This document shows positions 34,549-44,945 of a DNA stretch of 64,000 bases, one piece after another (position 1 is the stretch's first letter; each line of letters opens with the position of its first letter). The DNA comes from Costus lasius (Eukaryota > Streptophyta > Magnoliopsida > Zingiberales > Costaceae). The notes under the pieces were generated by a model, which was given only the letters and a program-made list of their open reading frames with translations, did not search any database and was not told where the DNA came from. The translations under genes and the position numbers were made by a program. The stretch spans positions 83,612,665-83,676,664 of the forward strand of contig CM050453.2 in the NCBI GenBank assembly GCA_027563935.2. The letters run 5' to 3'.

Positions 34549-36035
34549 TGATAGCATCCGCAAGTGCACGGATTTTTATCGAAGTAATAAATGATTATCG
34601 ATCCCACGAGGATCAGGCGGTCAAGTACCGATTACACGATTGATCTATATCTAGACGATTCAAATGATGGTTTTTGTTTTGAAAACTTCTAATGCAAGAA
34701 AACAAAATGGTGATTTTATGGTTTTGGCTAAAAATCAATTCGGATAAATTCGAGACTCGGGGTTTCACCACGCTGACGATTATGAATTATAGCAAAATAA
34801 ATTGTTTGAACAGAAAATTTATAGTTTTGAAAGTGATTTTTCCTAAGGTACAGATTACCTCCTCCTGATGCGTAATTCAGAATCTATTTATATTAATTCC
34901 CTACTCTCGTGACAGTTAACATAAATAGACCCATTAAGTTCTATGAAAAACCATGGTAATCCTTGAAGCGAATCCAAACTACTCTCGTGATCGGATTCAC
35001 AGGTATGAAAAGAATAGTTCAGACGTTGCGATTCACCTCTCGGTCCTTCTCGCAACGTCTAAGACGTAAAAATACTTGATCAGGGTAATTTACGGAATAA
35101 GCACAATTCTAATCAAATCAAATCTATAAAATATATGTAAAAGATTTGAAACAATATATTCAATCCATAAATCGTCAACGGGCTAATCCCCAAATCCTGA
35201 AACTAGGGTTTACACGTTCATGTTCAAAGCAAACAGCATGTTCATCAATGAATTAAACATGTAATCTCTCTAAAATAAAGCAAAGAGACACTAGGAAAGT
35301 AATTAGAACTCTTCCCTTTGATCTGGTGATGAAGATGAAGCGTCAAATCCTCTCTTTTGCGTGATCTCTCGCCGTTGTTTTGCCCTAGAATCAATTCTCG
35401 CCGTCGCCGCCACCTCCTCACGTTTTTGTGCCGAGAAGCCCCCGAAACCCTTCCAAAACCTTTCTTTTATAGTCTAATCCCTATAGAACCCATCTATGAA
35501 GGTTTCTGGAGAGTTTGGTTCAATTCTGGTTCAATTTGGAGTCGAACCGAGTGAAAAACGGAAAGGGCGGACATTTTTACGGTCCGTAACACTTTCACGT
35601 CCACGACCGTAAAAGCCTCTGTGTGTACAGCCCTTAAGTCATAGAAATATTCATGGGCCGTGATGGATTCACGGCTTCGGCCGTGAAAGTTTCTGTGCAC
35701 TATTTAACTTAGCCATTTTACGCCCTTTCGCTCGTCGTCGAAATTACGGCCGACTCAAAATTACGGCCAAGGTCGTGAAAGTTGCGTTCTTCATCATTTT
35801 CGCTCCAAATTTGATGTGTAAGCTCGTGATTTCCTCGGGAACTGTGCTATGGCTTCAAAACTCTCGAAATCCATCATTTTTGAGCCATTTTACCTACATT
35901 TTAATAAAAACCAAGAAAAGTGAAGATTCTGTGCCAAGTGAAGTAAAAACATTAAAAATTGCATAAAATCATTCAATTAAGCCCAAAATATTATGTAAAA
36001 TATAGGCAAAAACACGATGTAAATGCAACGCATCA
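34549..36035 (-). repeat. 5' LTR of family B copy 2
   Basis: A 1487-bp complete LTR, TGATAGCATCC to AACGCATCA. Minus-strand TATA CTTTTATA lies at 35464-35471. The dyad array at 35570-35790 includes TTCACGGCTTCGGCCGTGAA. GCAAGTGCACGGA near the left edge is a conserved end motif shared with families A and C. Confidence 0.85.
35570..35790 (-). promoter_or_regulatory. YACGG/CCGTR dyad array, family B copy 2, 5' LTR
   Basis: Dyads on the plus strand are TACGGTCCGTAA (about 35578), TTCACGTCCACGACCGTAAA, CATGGGCCGTGATG (about 35653), TTCACGGCTTCGGCCGTGAA (about 35669) and TTACGGCCAAGGTCGTGAAA (about 35760). Each pairs a compact and a wide dyad. They end about 100 bases upstream of TATA in transcription sense. 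Confidence 0.75.
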
Positions 36036-38112
36036 GGTAGCAGCAATGCACTGCTAGGTGCCACTCACTGCTTGTTATGACCTTGGGTCAACACTGCCAA
36101 CGTCAGAGGAACCTACAGGGTCGCACACCTTGATACTCGAGTTCTCGTACTAATCAGGAAGCCTTATGATCGAGTTATTGGATAGCCAGGATCTATTTGG
36201 GAGATTTCATCAGTGCCATTGGGCCTAATTAGATGGAAGAGACTTATTGGAGCCAAACTTCATTTTTGGCAGGTTGACCCAAAATTGACCATGGTTGGTC
36301 ACATTTGAGTTAGAGTTACATTGAATTAGATCCAATGGCTTAATCTACTTTTGCAGTGAAGTTTGGGCTAGCTCATTACCCTATGAGCCCCAATAATAAG
36401 TTGTCATGAAGAGATAATAGGACATAAGGGTATAATGGGGAGAATTCATACCCATTGGTGCCTAAGGGGCATAATGGGGCATGAATGGATCATAGTGCTT
36501 CATTAGGAAGCAATTGGCGCTTAGCCCTTCTTCCTTGGATGGAAAGCTTCCCTCTATGGCAAGGCTTGGGGCGCATATGGCTAAATAGACTTCTTTGGAA
36601 GGTCTTTAGCGCATATAACTAATAGGAAAGGGTTTATGGTAAAGTCTTGGAGACTTACCTTAATCCAAAACCCTAATTGCTCCCCCCTCTCAAAACCCTA
36701 GCCGCATGTCTCTTGGTTGAATGCACCTATAACCCTTATGTTGCCGCCCCTTGCTCTATAATATATGATAACATATGCGAGAGTTGAATAAGTGATTAGC
36801 GAAAACTTCTAAGGGCGAGAGCAACTCTAATAGGTGCAATACCTCTTCCATCTTGGAGCCGCAAGTTCTCTCCTTCACTTCTTCTTGGCGCATGTTGAAG
36901 AAGTGCATGGTGGCATCATCTCCTTCGTTCTCATCCTTGGCGCAAGTTTCCTTGAAGGTGGCACATGCATACAAGAAGGACTCTAAGGCTTGGATCTTCT
37001 TCTCGAGGATAGCACCGAGAGTGGCAGAAGAGAACTAGAGGGATCCGTGTGCGTGAGACTGCAGAGGGTACACACTTGGGCGCCTACCTCGACATCGCTT
37101 CGCTCTTGCTTTAGGTACTTTCTCCTCTCATCGTGTCAAACCCCTCGCAAAAATAAGATCTATTGGGTTTTTGGGACTAGCATGTTTCGGGTATATGCTT
37201 TCGCTGCGTTTATGTATTATATGTAAAATTGTAAAATATCCCTGGGGTTTTCCAACACCACTCTCAACATGAACTTATACAAAATAATTTAATTCTTCAA
37301 AAATAATTAAAACATGTACTTATCAGGAAAACATTGACAACTACACATTGAAATCCTCCCCCCATTATGTCCCATTTGCATGACATAGAAGCTTAGTATT
37401 ATACAAGATTTTTTTTATCAAGAAAATTATGCGCTAACGGATGGAACCCCTTTTAGAGTCTCATCATCTACACTAAAATGCAATGAGAATAATTAAAATT
37501 GTGACACAAAAGATGCTATTAGGATGCACAACCAAACTACACTCTTTATGGACTTTTACAAATTAATGAAATATGTACCAATCACGAAGACTTTGACAAA
37601 TGCACATTGTAACTCTCCCCCCATAACAAACATTAAGACAAGATTTAGTTATTAAGCTACTAAGGATAGTACATTAGGAGATTTTTTTTATCAAGAAAAT
37701 TATGCGACAACCGGCTGAACCCATTTCAGGGTCCTATGCTCTACATTAAAATGCATTGAGAATGGTTACAATTGTAATACAGAACTTGCTACTAGGACGC
37801 TCAACATAACCACACTCTTCACGAATGACAGGATCGATTGAAACACTACTTCTACAAAGACACATAGAAATTTCACTCCTTGTACACACGCATCTAAGTG
37901 TAGGTTTCTCACCTGGCACTTAGCACTCACAAATGTAGCCCTTATTCCCACTCCTTTCAACATAAAGCTACCTGTTGAGATACCATTGTGGCCTGCATGC
38001 AACCACAACGAAATGGCACTCGGACAACTTCACTTCACCGGTGATAGTGTGCACATCTGAAATCAAGCATAGTCTAGTCATTGTTAAGATGCAATATCAC
38101 AACAAAGTAAAT

Positions 38113-38193
38113 GTTGAGATCGCTGAGTTGGTCTAAGGTGCCAGATTAAGGTATTGGTCCGAAAGCGCATGGGTTCAAATCCCACTCTCAACA
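38113..38193 (+). tRNA. tRNA-Leu(AAG)-like, probably pseudogene
   Basis: 81 bases. The acceptor arms GTTGAGA and TCTCAAC pair fully, discriminator A. The anticodon loop is TTAAGGT (anticodon AAG). The T-arm ATGGG-TTCAAAT-CCCAC has one weak pair. The anticodon stem has an A-A mismatch and a G-T pair (CCAGA with ATTGG). A-box- and B-box-like promoter sequence is present. The damaged stem makes function doubtful. Confidence 0.65.
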
Positions 38194-39203
38194 TCAACCT
38201 AGACCTAAGAATCTAATTCTACAAAATTAATATTGTATTTCTCATGAAAACTTTGACAACTACACATTGAAACCCACCCCCTTTGTAAACATTAAGGCAA
38301 GATATAATTATTAAGCTACTAAAGATAGTTTTATTAGAGATTTTTTTATCAAGAAAATTATGTGGCAACCAACAGAACCCAATTCGGAATCATATCCTCT
38401 ACACTAGAACGCAATGAGAATAGTTATAATTGTGACATAGAGGCTCCTACTAGGATGCATAACCAAATTGCACTCTACATAGACTTTGACAAATTAATAA
38501 AATATGTACCAATCATGAACACTTTGACAAATGCACATTGTAACCCACCCCCCATAATTAACATTAAGGCAGGATTTAGTTATTAAGTTACTAAGGATAG
38601 TCTTATAATAGAAAATTTTAATCTAGAAAATTATGCGACGACCAGCTGAACCCCTTTCGATGTACTATCCTCTACACTAAAATGCAATGAGAATGGTTAT
38701 CAACTTAAACTTAAGGATCTAATTATTCAAAGATTATTAAAACAAGTGCATTTCATGAAAACTCGCCCCTGGGTTCAAATCCTTCTCTCAACATCAACTA
38801 AAACTTAAGAATCTAATTCTTCAAAAATGATTAAAAGATGTACTTATCATGAAAACTTTGACAACTGCACATTGAAACCCACCCCCCAAAATAAAAATGA
38901 AGGCAAGATTTTTAGTTATTAAGCTACTAAGGATAGTAATATAGGAGATTTTTTTTGTCAAAAAAATTATGTGATAATCGATAGAACCCCTTCTGGATTC
39001 CTATCATCTACACTAAAATGCAATGAGAATAGTTCAAATTGTGAGACAAAAGCTGTTACTAGGATGCTCAACAAAATAACACTCTAAACGGACATTCACA
39101 AATTAATAAAATAAGTACCAATCATAAAAACTTTGACAAATGCACATTGTAACTCATAATTAACATTAAGGCTAGATTTATATATTAAGCTACTACAGAT
39201 AGT

Positions 39204-40100
39204 GGGCCAGTTTGGTTCAACTGGAGCTGGTTGAAACAGAGCTAGTTGGAATAGAGCTGGTTTAACAAATTTGAAGCTGTTTGGATAAACTAGCTTTTAG
39301 CTGGTCAAACAAGTCAAAATTAATTTTAACATAATGCCCACTGGTTTGATGGAGGAAAGAGGGGAGAATCGCCGGCGATCAAGGATCGCCAGATGGACGA
39401 GCAAGGGGAGCTCCCCACATAGGAGGGAGGAGGTACAGTCGGCCAAGGAAGGAGGGAGCCGGAGCTATGCTCGGCATCGAGAAAGGTGGGATGTTGGGAA
39501 GAGAGGCGGGCGGCATAGGAGGAGGGAGGAGCCGGCGCCAAGGAAGGAGGAAGGCGGAGCTCATGTCGGCGTCGAGGAAGGAGCTTCAACGTGAGCTCGC
39601 GTCGGCCTGAGAGGAAGACGATGCAGCAACCCACTGAAGGAACGACCGCCTGAGAGTAAGACGTCCGCCTGAGAGGAACGACCGTGCAGATCTGTAGCGT
39701 ACGCTAGGAGGAGACGCGCAGATCTGTCGCATACGCTTGGTGAGATGTCCCAAGGAGGGATGCGGGCGGAAGGAGATTCTGTCGAGCTCCAAGCGCTGCC
39801 GAGATTACGCCTGGGAGGGTGCGGCGCGAGGACGAGAGAGGGAGAGTCCGGGAGGGGCGCCAAAAGGAGATTCTGCCTGGGAAAACTGGAGACGACGGCG
39901 GAGATATCTCGGTAGCTCAAGAAAAGAGACAGCAAGAAGAGGGCCAATGACGCATTCGGAGGAAAGAAGCTGCAAAAGCTACTCTCGGCAGCTTGTCTAG
40001 AACAGTGCAGGTTCAAACTGAGAAGCCCAAACACTCAGGTTGACTAAAATCTGCTGGCCGCACCAGTAGAAGCCATAATCTACATGAACCAAACGCAGCC
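39204..40100 (+). mobile_element. GC-rich non-autonomous TIR element, PIF/Harbinger- or hAT-like ends
   Basis: The left end GGGCCAGTTTGGTTCA and the complement of the right end GGCTGCGTTTGGTTCA are imperfect terminal inverted repeats. AGT is duplicated at 39201-39203 and 40101-40103. The outer parts are AT-rich and the core (39360-40010) is very GC-rich with open frames on both strands. None of these has a recognisable domain, and no transposase is present. A 3-base duplication fits PIF/Harbinger, although TWA is usual there. Confidence 0.65.
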
Positions 40101-40544
40101 AGTGTTATAGTAGACTTTTTTAATCAAGAAAATTATGCAACAACCGTCTGAACCACATTTGGAGTCTTATGCTTTACAATAAAATGCATTGAAAATGGTT
40201 AAAAGTGTGATACATAACTTGCTACTTGGATGCTAAACATAACCACACTATACACGAATGAATGATTCAATGCAAACCATACTTCTACAAACACATAAAA
40301 ATTTCACTCCCTACACACACGCATATAAGTGTAGGTTTCTCACCTTGCAGTTAGCACTCACAAATGCAGCCCTTAGTCCCAACCGTTTCAACATAAAGCC
40401 ATTTGTTGAGACACCAGCACGGCTAGCATGCAACCACATTGAAAATGGCACTCGGACACCTTCACTTCACTTGTGATAGTCTGCACATCTGAAAGCAAGC
40501 ATAGTATAGTCATTGTTAAGATGCGGTATCATAACAAAAACAAT

Positions 40545-40625
40545 GTTGAGATGACTGAGTTGGTCTAAGGTGCCAGATTAAGGTTCTAGTCCGAAAGGGC
40601 GTGGGTTCAAATCCCACTCTCAACA
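40545..40625 (+). tRNA. tRNA-Leu(AAG)-like, best-preserved copy
   Basis: 81 bases. Acceptor stem GTTGAGA/TCTCAAC is perfect, D-arm ACTGAGTTGGTCTAAGGT, anticodon loop TTAAGGT (AAG), long variable arm, T-arm GTGGG-TTCAAAT-CCCAC perfect, discriminator A. One mismatch lies in the anticodon stem (CCAGA with TCTAG). B-box GGTTCAAATCC is intact. It resembles the normal plant nuclear tRNA-Leu(AAG). It may be a gene or a recent pseudogene. Confidence 0.7.
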
Positions 40626-40705
40626 TCAACTTATACAAAATAATCTAATTCTTCAAAAATTATTAAAACATGTACTTATCAAGAAAACATTGACAACTAC
40701 ACATT

Positions 40706-40799
40706 GAAATCCCCCCTGTTTTGTTCTATCCCTATTTGGAAGACACAAAAGCGAAATCCCCCCTGTTTTGTTCTATCCCTATTTGGAAGACACAAAAGC
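40706..40799 (+). repeat. perfect 47-base tandem duplication
   Basis: The segment starting GAAATCCCCCCTGTTTTG at 40706-40752 is repeated exactly at 40753-40799, within the tRNA-Leu array. The exact identity shows a recent local slippage or unequal exchange. Confidence 0.9.
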
Positions 40800-41457
40800 T
40801 TAAGTATTATACGAGATTTTTTTATCATGAAAATTATGCGATAACTGATGGAGCCCCTTCTAGAGTCCCATCATCTACACTATAATGCAATGAGAATAGT
40901 TTTACAAATTAATGAAATATGTACCAATCATGAAGACTTTGACAAATGCACATTGTAACCCTCCCCCATAACGAACATTAAGACAAGATTTGGGTATTAA
41001 GCTACTAAGGACAGTATATAGGAGATTTTTTTTTATCAACAAAATTATGCAACAACCGGCTGAACCGTTTCAAAGTCCTATGTCCTACAAATAAAATGCA
41101 TTGAGAATGGTTACAATTGAAATACAGAACTTGCTACTAGAACACTCAACATAACCACACTCTTCACGAATAACAGGATCGATGGAATCACTACTTCTAC
41201 AAAGATACATACAAATTTCACTCCCTGCACACACGCATCTAAGTGTAGGTTTCTCACCTAGCACTTAGCACTCACAAATACAGCCCTTATTCCCACTCCT
41301 TTCAACATAAAGCCACCTGTTGAGATACCACTGTGGCCTGCATGCAACCACAACGAAATGGCACTCGGACAACTTCACTTCACCGGTGATAGTGTGCACA
41401 TCTGAAATCAAGCATAGTCTAGTCATTGTTAAGATGCAATATCACAACAAAGTAAAT

Positions 41458-41538
41458 GTTGAGATGGCTGAGTTGGTCTTAGGTGCCAGATTAAGGTTTT
41501 GGTCTGAAAGGGCTTGGGTTCAAATCCCACTCTCTACA
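41458..41538 (+). tRNA. tRNA-Leu(AAG)-like, probably pseudogene
   Basis: 81 bases. GTTGAGA pairs with TCTCTAC with one mismatch. D-arm GGCTGAGTTGGTCTTAGGT, anticodon loop TTAAGGT, stem CCAGA/TTTGG with two weak pairs, T-arm TTGGG-TTCAAAT-CCCAC with one G-T-type pair. Decayed compared with 40545-40625. Confidence 0.65.
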
Positions 41539-41574
41539 TAAACTTAAACCTTGCACATTTAAACCCACCCCGTT

Positions 41575-41924
41575 TGTCAGACCCCGGTCGGATCAACCCC
41601 GGACCGGCATTTATCCATTGCCTTAGGGTTGTCCGGCGGAACACCGGAGCGCAGACTTCCTAGGGTTTCCGGCTAATTTTCCTCCCCAAATCCCGCTTAG
41701 TAAGCAAACTATTCATTAACTTGGTGAGCCGATTTGCAACGTGGCCCAATATATTAAAATGCTTAAGCCCAAGTTAACAATAGTAAGCCTACTAAGCCTT
41801 ATATGTCATATAATGGTCCCTCCCACATCCAATGTGGGACTAAACTTGAGTCTGGGCCACCATCCAGCCCACTGGGTTAGGCCTGCTGGGCTCTGAGCTG
41901 AACCGGGTGAACCCGGGCCTAACA
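41575..41924 (-). repeat. short LTR of a Ty3/gypsy-like element
   Basis: It runs from TGTCAGACCCCGG to GGGCCTAACA, so on the minus strand it starts TGTTAGGCCC and ends TGACA. Beyond it (41925-41937) the minus strand has a GGTGGGGGAGAATT polypurine tract, so this is the 3' LTR of a minus-strand element. 350 bp is too short for the Athila LTRs seen here. It may be a chromovirus- or TRIM-like element. Confidence 0.6.
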
Positions 41925-42511
41925 ATTCTCCCCCACCTGATTTGAACATCGTCCTCGATGTTCGATGCGCGCTGAACACTGGCTCTCCAATGTTGATGTC
42001 CTCTATCTCTTGTCTTCAGTCTGATGATGATTGTTTGCTGCACCATGCTGCATGGAATTGGCGCCCCCTTTAACTTAGATTGAAGACATAAAGGTAGTCA
42101 TAATGGGAACTACTTTAACTCCAAGAACAAACTAGGCATTCACATCATCACTCCAAATAGCTTAATAACTAAGAACAAGTGAAATGATAAACGACACCAT
42201 CACAGACTTTAAAGTTTGTACTAACACATCATCAAGAGCACAGGTACAAGAGGACATAATTAATATCATCAAAAGGCATAGAAAAAGTATAACGCACTAA
42301 AATAGAAAACATAATGCAAACTAGACACAGCAGACCAGAAGACAATTGTCTTAAGAGTACATAATGCAAAACATAAACTAAAAACAAAAAGTAGGAATAC
42401 CCTCCTACCCACAGCAAAAAATGGCATAGTCAGAAGGTCAACCAGAATAGTATAAACTTACTAAACAATGGAAAAGTTGCACCAAAGGAAAGCCCACAGA
42501 AACCACAATAA
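41925..42511 (-). other. non-coding remnant between short LTR and ATHILA-type ORF
   Basis: The part next to the LTR reads, on the minus strand, as a chromovirus-like pol end (SNIEDDVQIRWGRI) with the inverted GAACATCG/CGATGTTC. The rest (42060-42500) is AT-rich with no recognisable sequence. Whether the LTR belongs to the same element as the ORF to its right is unclear. Confidence 0.4.
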
Positions 42512-43320
42512 ATCACCAACGCTTGGTGTTCAAGGTCCTCTGCATGTCCTGAATAGCTTCCCACATAGCAGTCTGCAGGCGACCTTGGTGAGCCTGCTCC
42601 TCCTATATCTCACTGATGTGCCGAGAGAGGCCCTCTAACTCCATACGTTCCTCATGCTGCTCTTCCCGGATGTTCTTAAAGTAAAATTCTATGTTGACAT
42701 AAGCATTGGCAATGGAAGCTGATGTAGAGGGCTCGCCAAATTTCAATCACTGGGAAGAGGGAGAAGGAGGCATAGTCTATATTAGAACATCCTCCTCAAG
42801 GACAGGTAGCACCCGTCAGTTCCGCTACTCTCAGATAGTCATGCGTTGCGGGTTGGGAGAGGCAAAGTGAAGTCGCTGCCCCTGAAAAGAAGACAAATAA
42901 CATTGCCCTCATGGGCTATCATCTTCATGGTGAGGCAGGACTCGAGGTCAATCCTGGAACTCCCTTTCACCTGCTCCACTCCATATGGATCAATGCCCAA
43001 GGTGATAGCAATAGGGGTGATAAGACCCCGGGATAATATAACACCCTTATGTGCACGTGCTAACTTTTGAAATTGTTTAATAAAGAAAAACATAGTGTTG
43101 AGCTTGCTAGAGTGTACCATCTCCCAAAAGAAGAGGAGCTCGGAAGTGCGCACCAGGCCCTCACTCTCACCCCTAGCAAAGATTGTGTGCGCCAAAACAC
43201 GATGGACATAGCAGAAGCACAGGTTGCGCAAGGCTGTTCTAGACACAAAAGGCTATTCTCCACTAATAGCAGGCCAGAATGCATTATTGCTATACTCGCT
43301 CGGGGTGAGGCGAGTACCAT
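42512..43320 (-). pseudogene. ATHILA-type third ORF (env position), remnant
   Basis: Read leftward from 43320: FCYVHRVLAHTIFARGESEG, then LLFFWEMVHS, LARAHKGVILSRGLITPIAI, and LESCLTMKMI. It matches part of the ORF at 55964-57287 of family C along most of its length. This domain is known from Athila elements (annotated as ATHILA ORF-1), encoded between pol and the 3' LTR; its role is unproven. Stops near 42839 and 42600 break it, and the family B element at 43321 cuts its N-terminal part. Confidence 0.75.
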
Positions 43321-44800
43321 TGATGAGTTGCATTTACATCATATTTTATCTATATTTTATATAATATTTTGGGCTTAATTGTATGATTTTATACCAATTT
43401 TTAGTGTTTTTATCTCCTATGTTATGGAATCTTCACTTTTCTTAGTTTTCATAAAAATATAGGTAAAATCACCCAAAATCGATGGATTTCATGAGTTTCA
43501 AGGCCAGGGCATGACTCCCGAGGAAAAGATATGATCACATGTCAATTTGGGGCGAAACGAAGGTCAAACACAACATTCACGGTAGCACCCGTGAGTCGTT
43601 CATGGCCCGTGAATATCGCATGCTTCATGGGACAGTTTTTGCGCCTAAGTCACGTTGAGCTTGGAAACTTTCATGGTCATGGCCGTGAATCACTCACGTC
43701 CCATGAATGCCTCGACGCAAAACTATTTTCTTCATAGAAAGTTTCACAGCCGCAATCGTGAATGACTCACGGGCCATGAGTATTTCTGCCCAACTCAGTT
43801 TTTCACTCGATTTAGCCTCGAATTGAGTTAGAACTCAACCAAACTTTACAGAAACCTTCATAGATATGTTCTAAACCGATTAAACTATAAAAGAAAGGGT
43901 TTTGGAAGAGATAAGAAAGCTTCTTTTGGATGAAAATACCATAGGCGACGGCTAGGGCAAATTTCAAGCGGCTAGGCGAATTCAGGCGAGAAGATCATGC
44001 AAAGGGAGGATTTTGACGCTCCATCTTCGTCTCCAGATTGAGGAAAAAGGATTCAATTACTTTCCTAGTGTCTTCTTGTAATTTTATTAAGTTTTCATGC
44101 CTATTTCATCAATCTACATGCTGTTTATCATGAACATGAATGTTTATGTTTAAACCCTTTTTCTGGACAAGGGGTGTCCACTGATGTTTTATAGGCTAAA
44201 CTTGTTATTTTAATCATTGTCATGAATTTTATAGTGTTGATTTGATTAGAATTGTGTTTATTTCATAATTTTACTCTGGCCAAGTGATTTTATGTTTTAG
44301 ACGTCGCGAGAAGCACCGAGAGGTGAATCGCGATGTCGAATTTATTCTTTTCAAACCTGTGACTCCAATCACCATAGTATTTAGGATTTGTTTGAAGGAT
44401 TTTTATATTTTTTTCACAAAACTTAAGAGACATATATACGGTAATTGTCACGAGAGTAGGGAATTGTTGTAAATAGGTACTAGATTATGCTTCGAGAAAA
44501 GGTAATCTGTACATTAGCAAAAATCCCTTTCAACGCTTTAATTTTTTGTACAAAGATTTATTTTTATTAAATCCTTATTCATTAGTGTTGTGAAACCCCA
44601 AGTCCCGACTCTCTCTGTATTGATTTTTACCCAAAACGCTCATTTTTGCTGTTTCGCACTTTGAAGATTTCAAACAAAAATCATAATTTGATTTGTCTAG
44701 CTATAAATCGATCATGTAATCGATACTTGACCGCCAGATCCTCGTTGGGAATAATCTTATTTTATTACTTTGATACAATCGTGCACTTGTGGTCGCATCA
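43321..44800 (+). repeat. 5' LTR of family B copy 1
   Basis: 1480 bp, TGATGAGTTGCATTTACATC to GGTCGCATCA. It is the plus-strand counterpart of 34549-36035. TATAAAAG lies at 43886-43893, preceded by the dyad array 43576-43790. The 3' part has the GAGAAGCACCGAGAGGTGAATCG block shared by all B LTRs. Confidence 0.85.
43576..43790 (+). promoter_or_regulatory. YACGG/CCGTR dyad array upstream of TATA, family B copy 1
   Basis: Three units. CACGGTAGCACCCGTG (43578-43593) is followed by TTCATGGCCCGTGAA (43599-43613). TTCATGGTCATGGCCGTGAA (from 43670) is followed by CTCACGTCCCATGAA. TTTCACAGCCGCAATCGTGAA (from 43742, 21 bases including the centre) is followed by CTCACGGGCCATGAG. Each unit is a wide dyad, a linker of about 3-5 bases, and a compact dyad. 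The array ends about 95 bases before TATAAAAG. Confidence 0.75.
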
Positions 44801-44806
44801 AGATTT

Positions 44807-44824
44807 TGGTGCCGTTGCTGGGGA
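44807..44824 (+). promoter_or_regulatory. tRNA-Asp-type primer-binding site, family B copy 1
   Basis: TGGTGCCGTTGCTGGGGA matches the tRNA-Asp complement at 16 of 18 positions, six bases after the LTR end. Confidence 0.85.
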
Positions 44825-44945
44825 TTAGGCTAGCCAATATCGATTTAATCAATAAATTTATAGACGAGACATTTTTAGTTTTCTGCATTGTTTAGTTTTT
44901 CTTATAGTTAGTTTCCATTATTTTTCTTTTTGATTAACACGTTGT

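Larger units (their letters stand above)
29791..36035 (-). mobile_element. non-autonomous Athila-type element, family B copy 2
   Basis: It runs from TGATAGCATCCGCAAG to CAACGCATCA, with the target duplication GGTAG at 29786-29790 and 36036-36040. LTRs are 29791-31209 and 34549-36035. The internal region is only 3.3 kb and codes for a gag-like protein without any protease, RT, RNase H or integrase that I can recognise. It must have been mobilised by enzymes supplied by another element. Orientation is minus, fixed by the PBS at 34525-34542. Confidence 0.85.
11074..37257 (+). mobile_element. Ty1/copia retrotransposon (BARE/Angela-like) with nested insertions
   Basis: The left end TGCTGGTGTTTATGCCC and right end TTTTCCAACA form an LTR pair. 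The right LTR starts TGTTCGGGTTTATGCCC at 29042. Flanks CCATT (11069-11073) and CCACT (37258-37262) are a target duplication with one change, inside a tRNA-Leu copy. The PBS is TGGTATCAGAGC (initiator tRNA-Met type). The order protease, integrase, RT, RNase H is that of copia. The TTATGCCCTA start, 1.9-kb LTRs and long leader recall BARE/Angela elements. Without its insertions it would be about 9.3 kb. Confidence 0.85.
29042..37257 (+). repeat. 3' LTR of the copia element, split by a family B element
   Basis: The pieces 29042-29790 and 36036-37257 total 1971 bp and match the 5' LTR pieces in order. A TATA-like CTCTATAATATATG lies near 36754. The LTR ends TTCCAACA at 37257, and the next bases (CCACT, then CTCAACA) are the tail of the interrupted tRNA-Leu copy. 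Confidence 0.9.
37258..41574 (+). repeat. tRNA-Leu repeat array, right segment
   Basis: It continues the array interrupted at 11073. Unit starts (GCACATTG..CCC) fall near 37345, 37605, 38264, 38532, 38866, 39143, 40698 and 40945. Complete units end with a tRNA-Leu-like sequence (38113, 40545, 41458); others are shortened, such as the one leaving only a tRNA 3' end at 38767-38793. A TIR element splits it at 39204-40100. No protein-coding sequence is seen. Confidence 0.75.

Noticed and set aside
39561..40034. Minus-strand protein of 157 codons in the TIR element
   Set aside because: Low-complexity Ser/Pro/Arg composition, open in other frames as well; no recognisable domain.
40545..40625. Organelle-derived tRNA
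   Set aside because: The surrounding units are AT-rich nuclear repeats and the sequence resembles the nuclear tRNA-Leu(AAG) rather than an organelle tRNA; I cannot exclude it fully without a search.
37258..41574. tRNA-derived SINE family
   Set aside because: Sequence upstream of the tRNA-like part is shared between units; in a SINE the tRNA part would be the 5' head.
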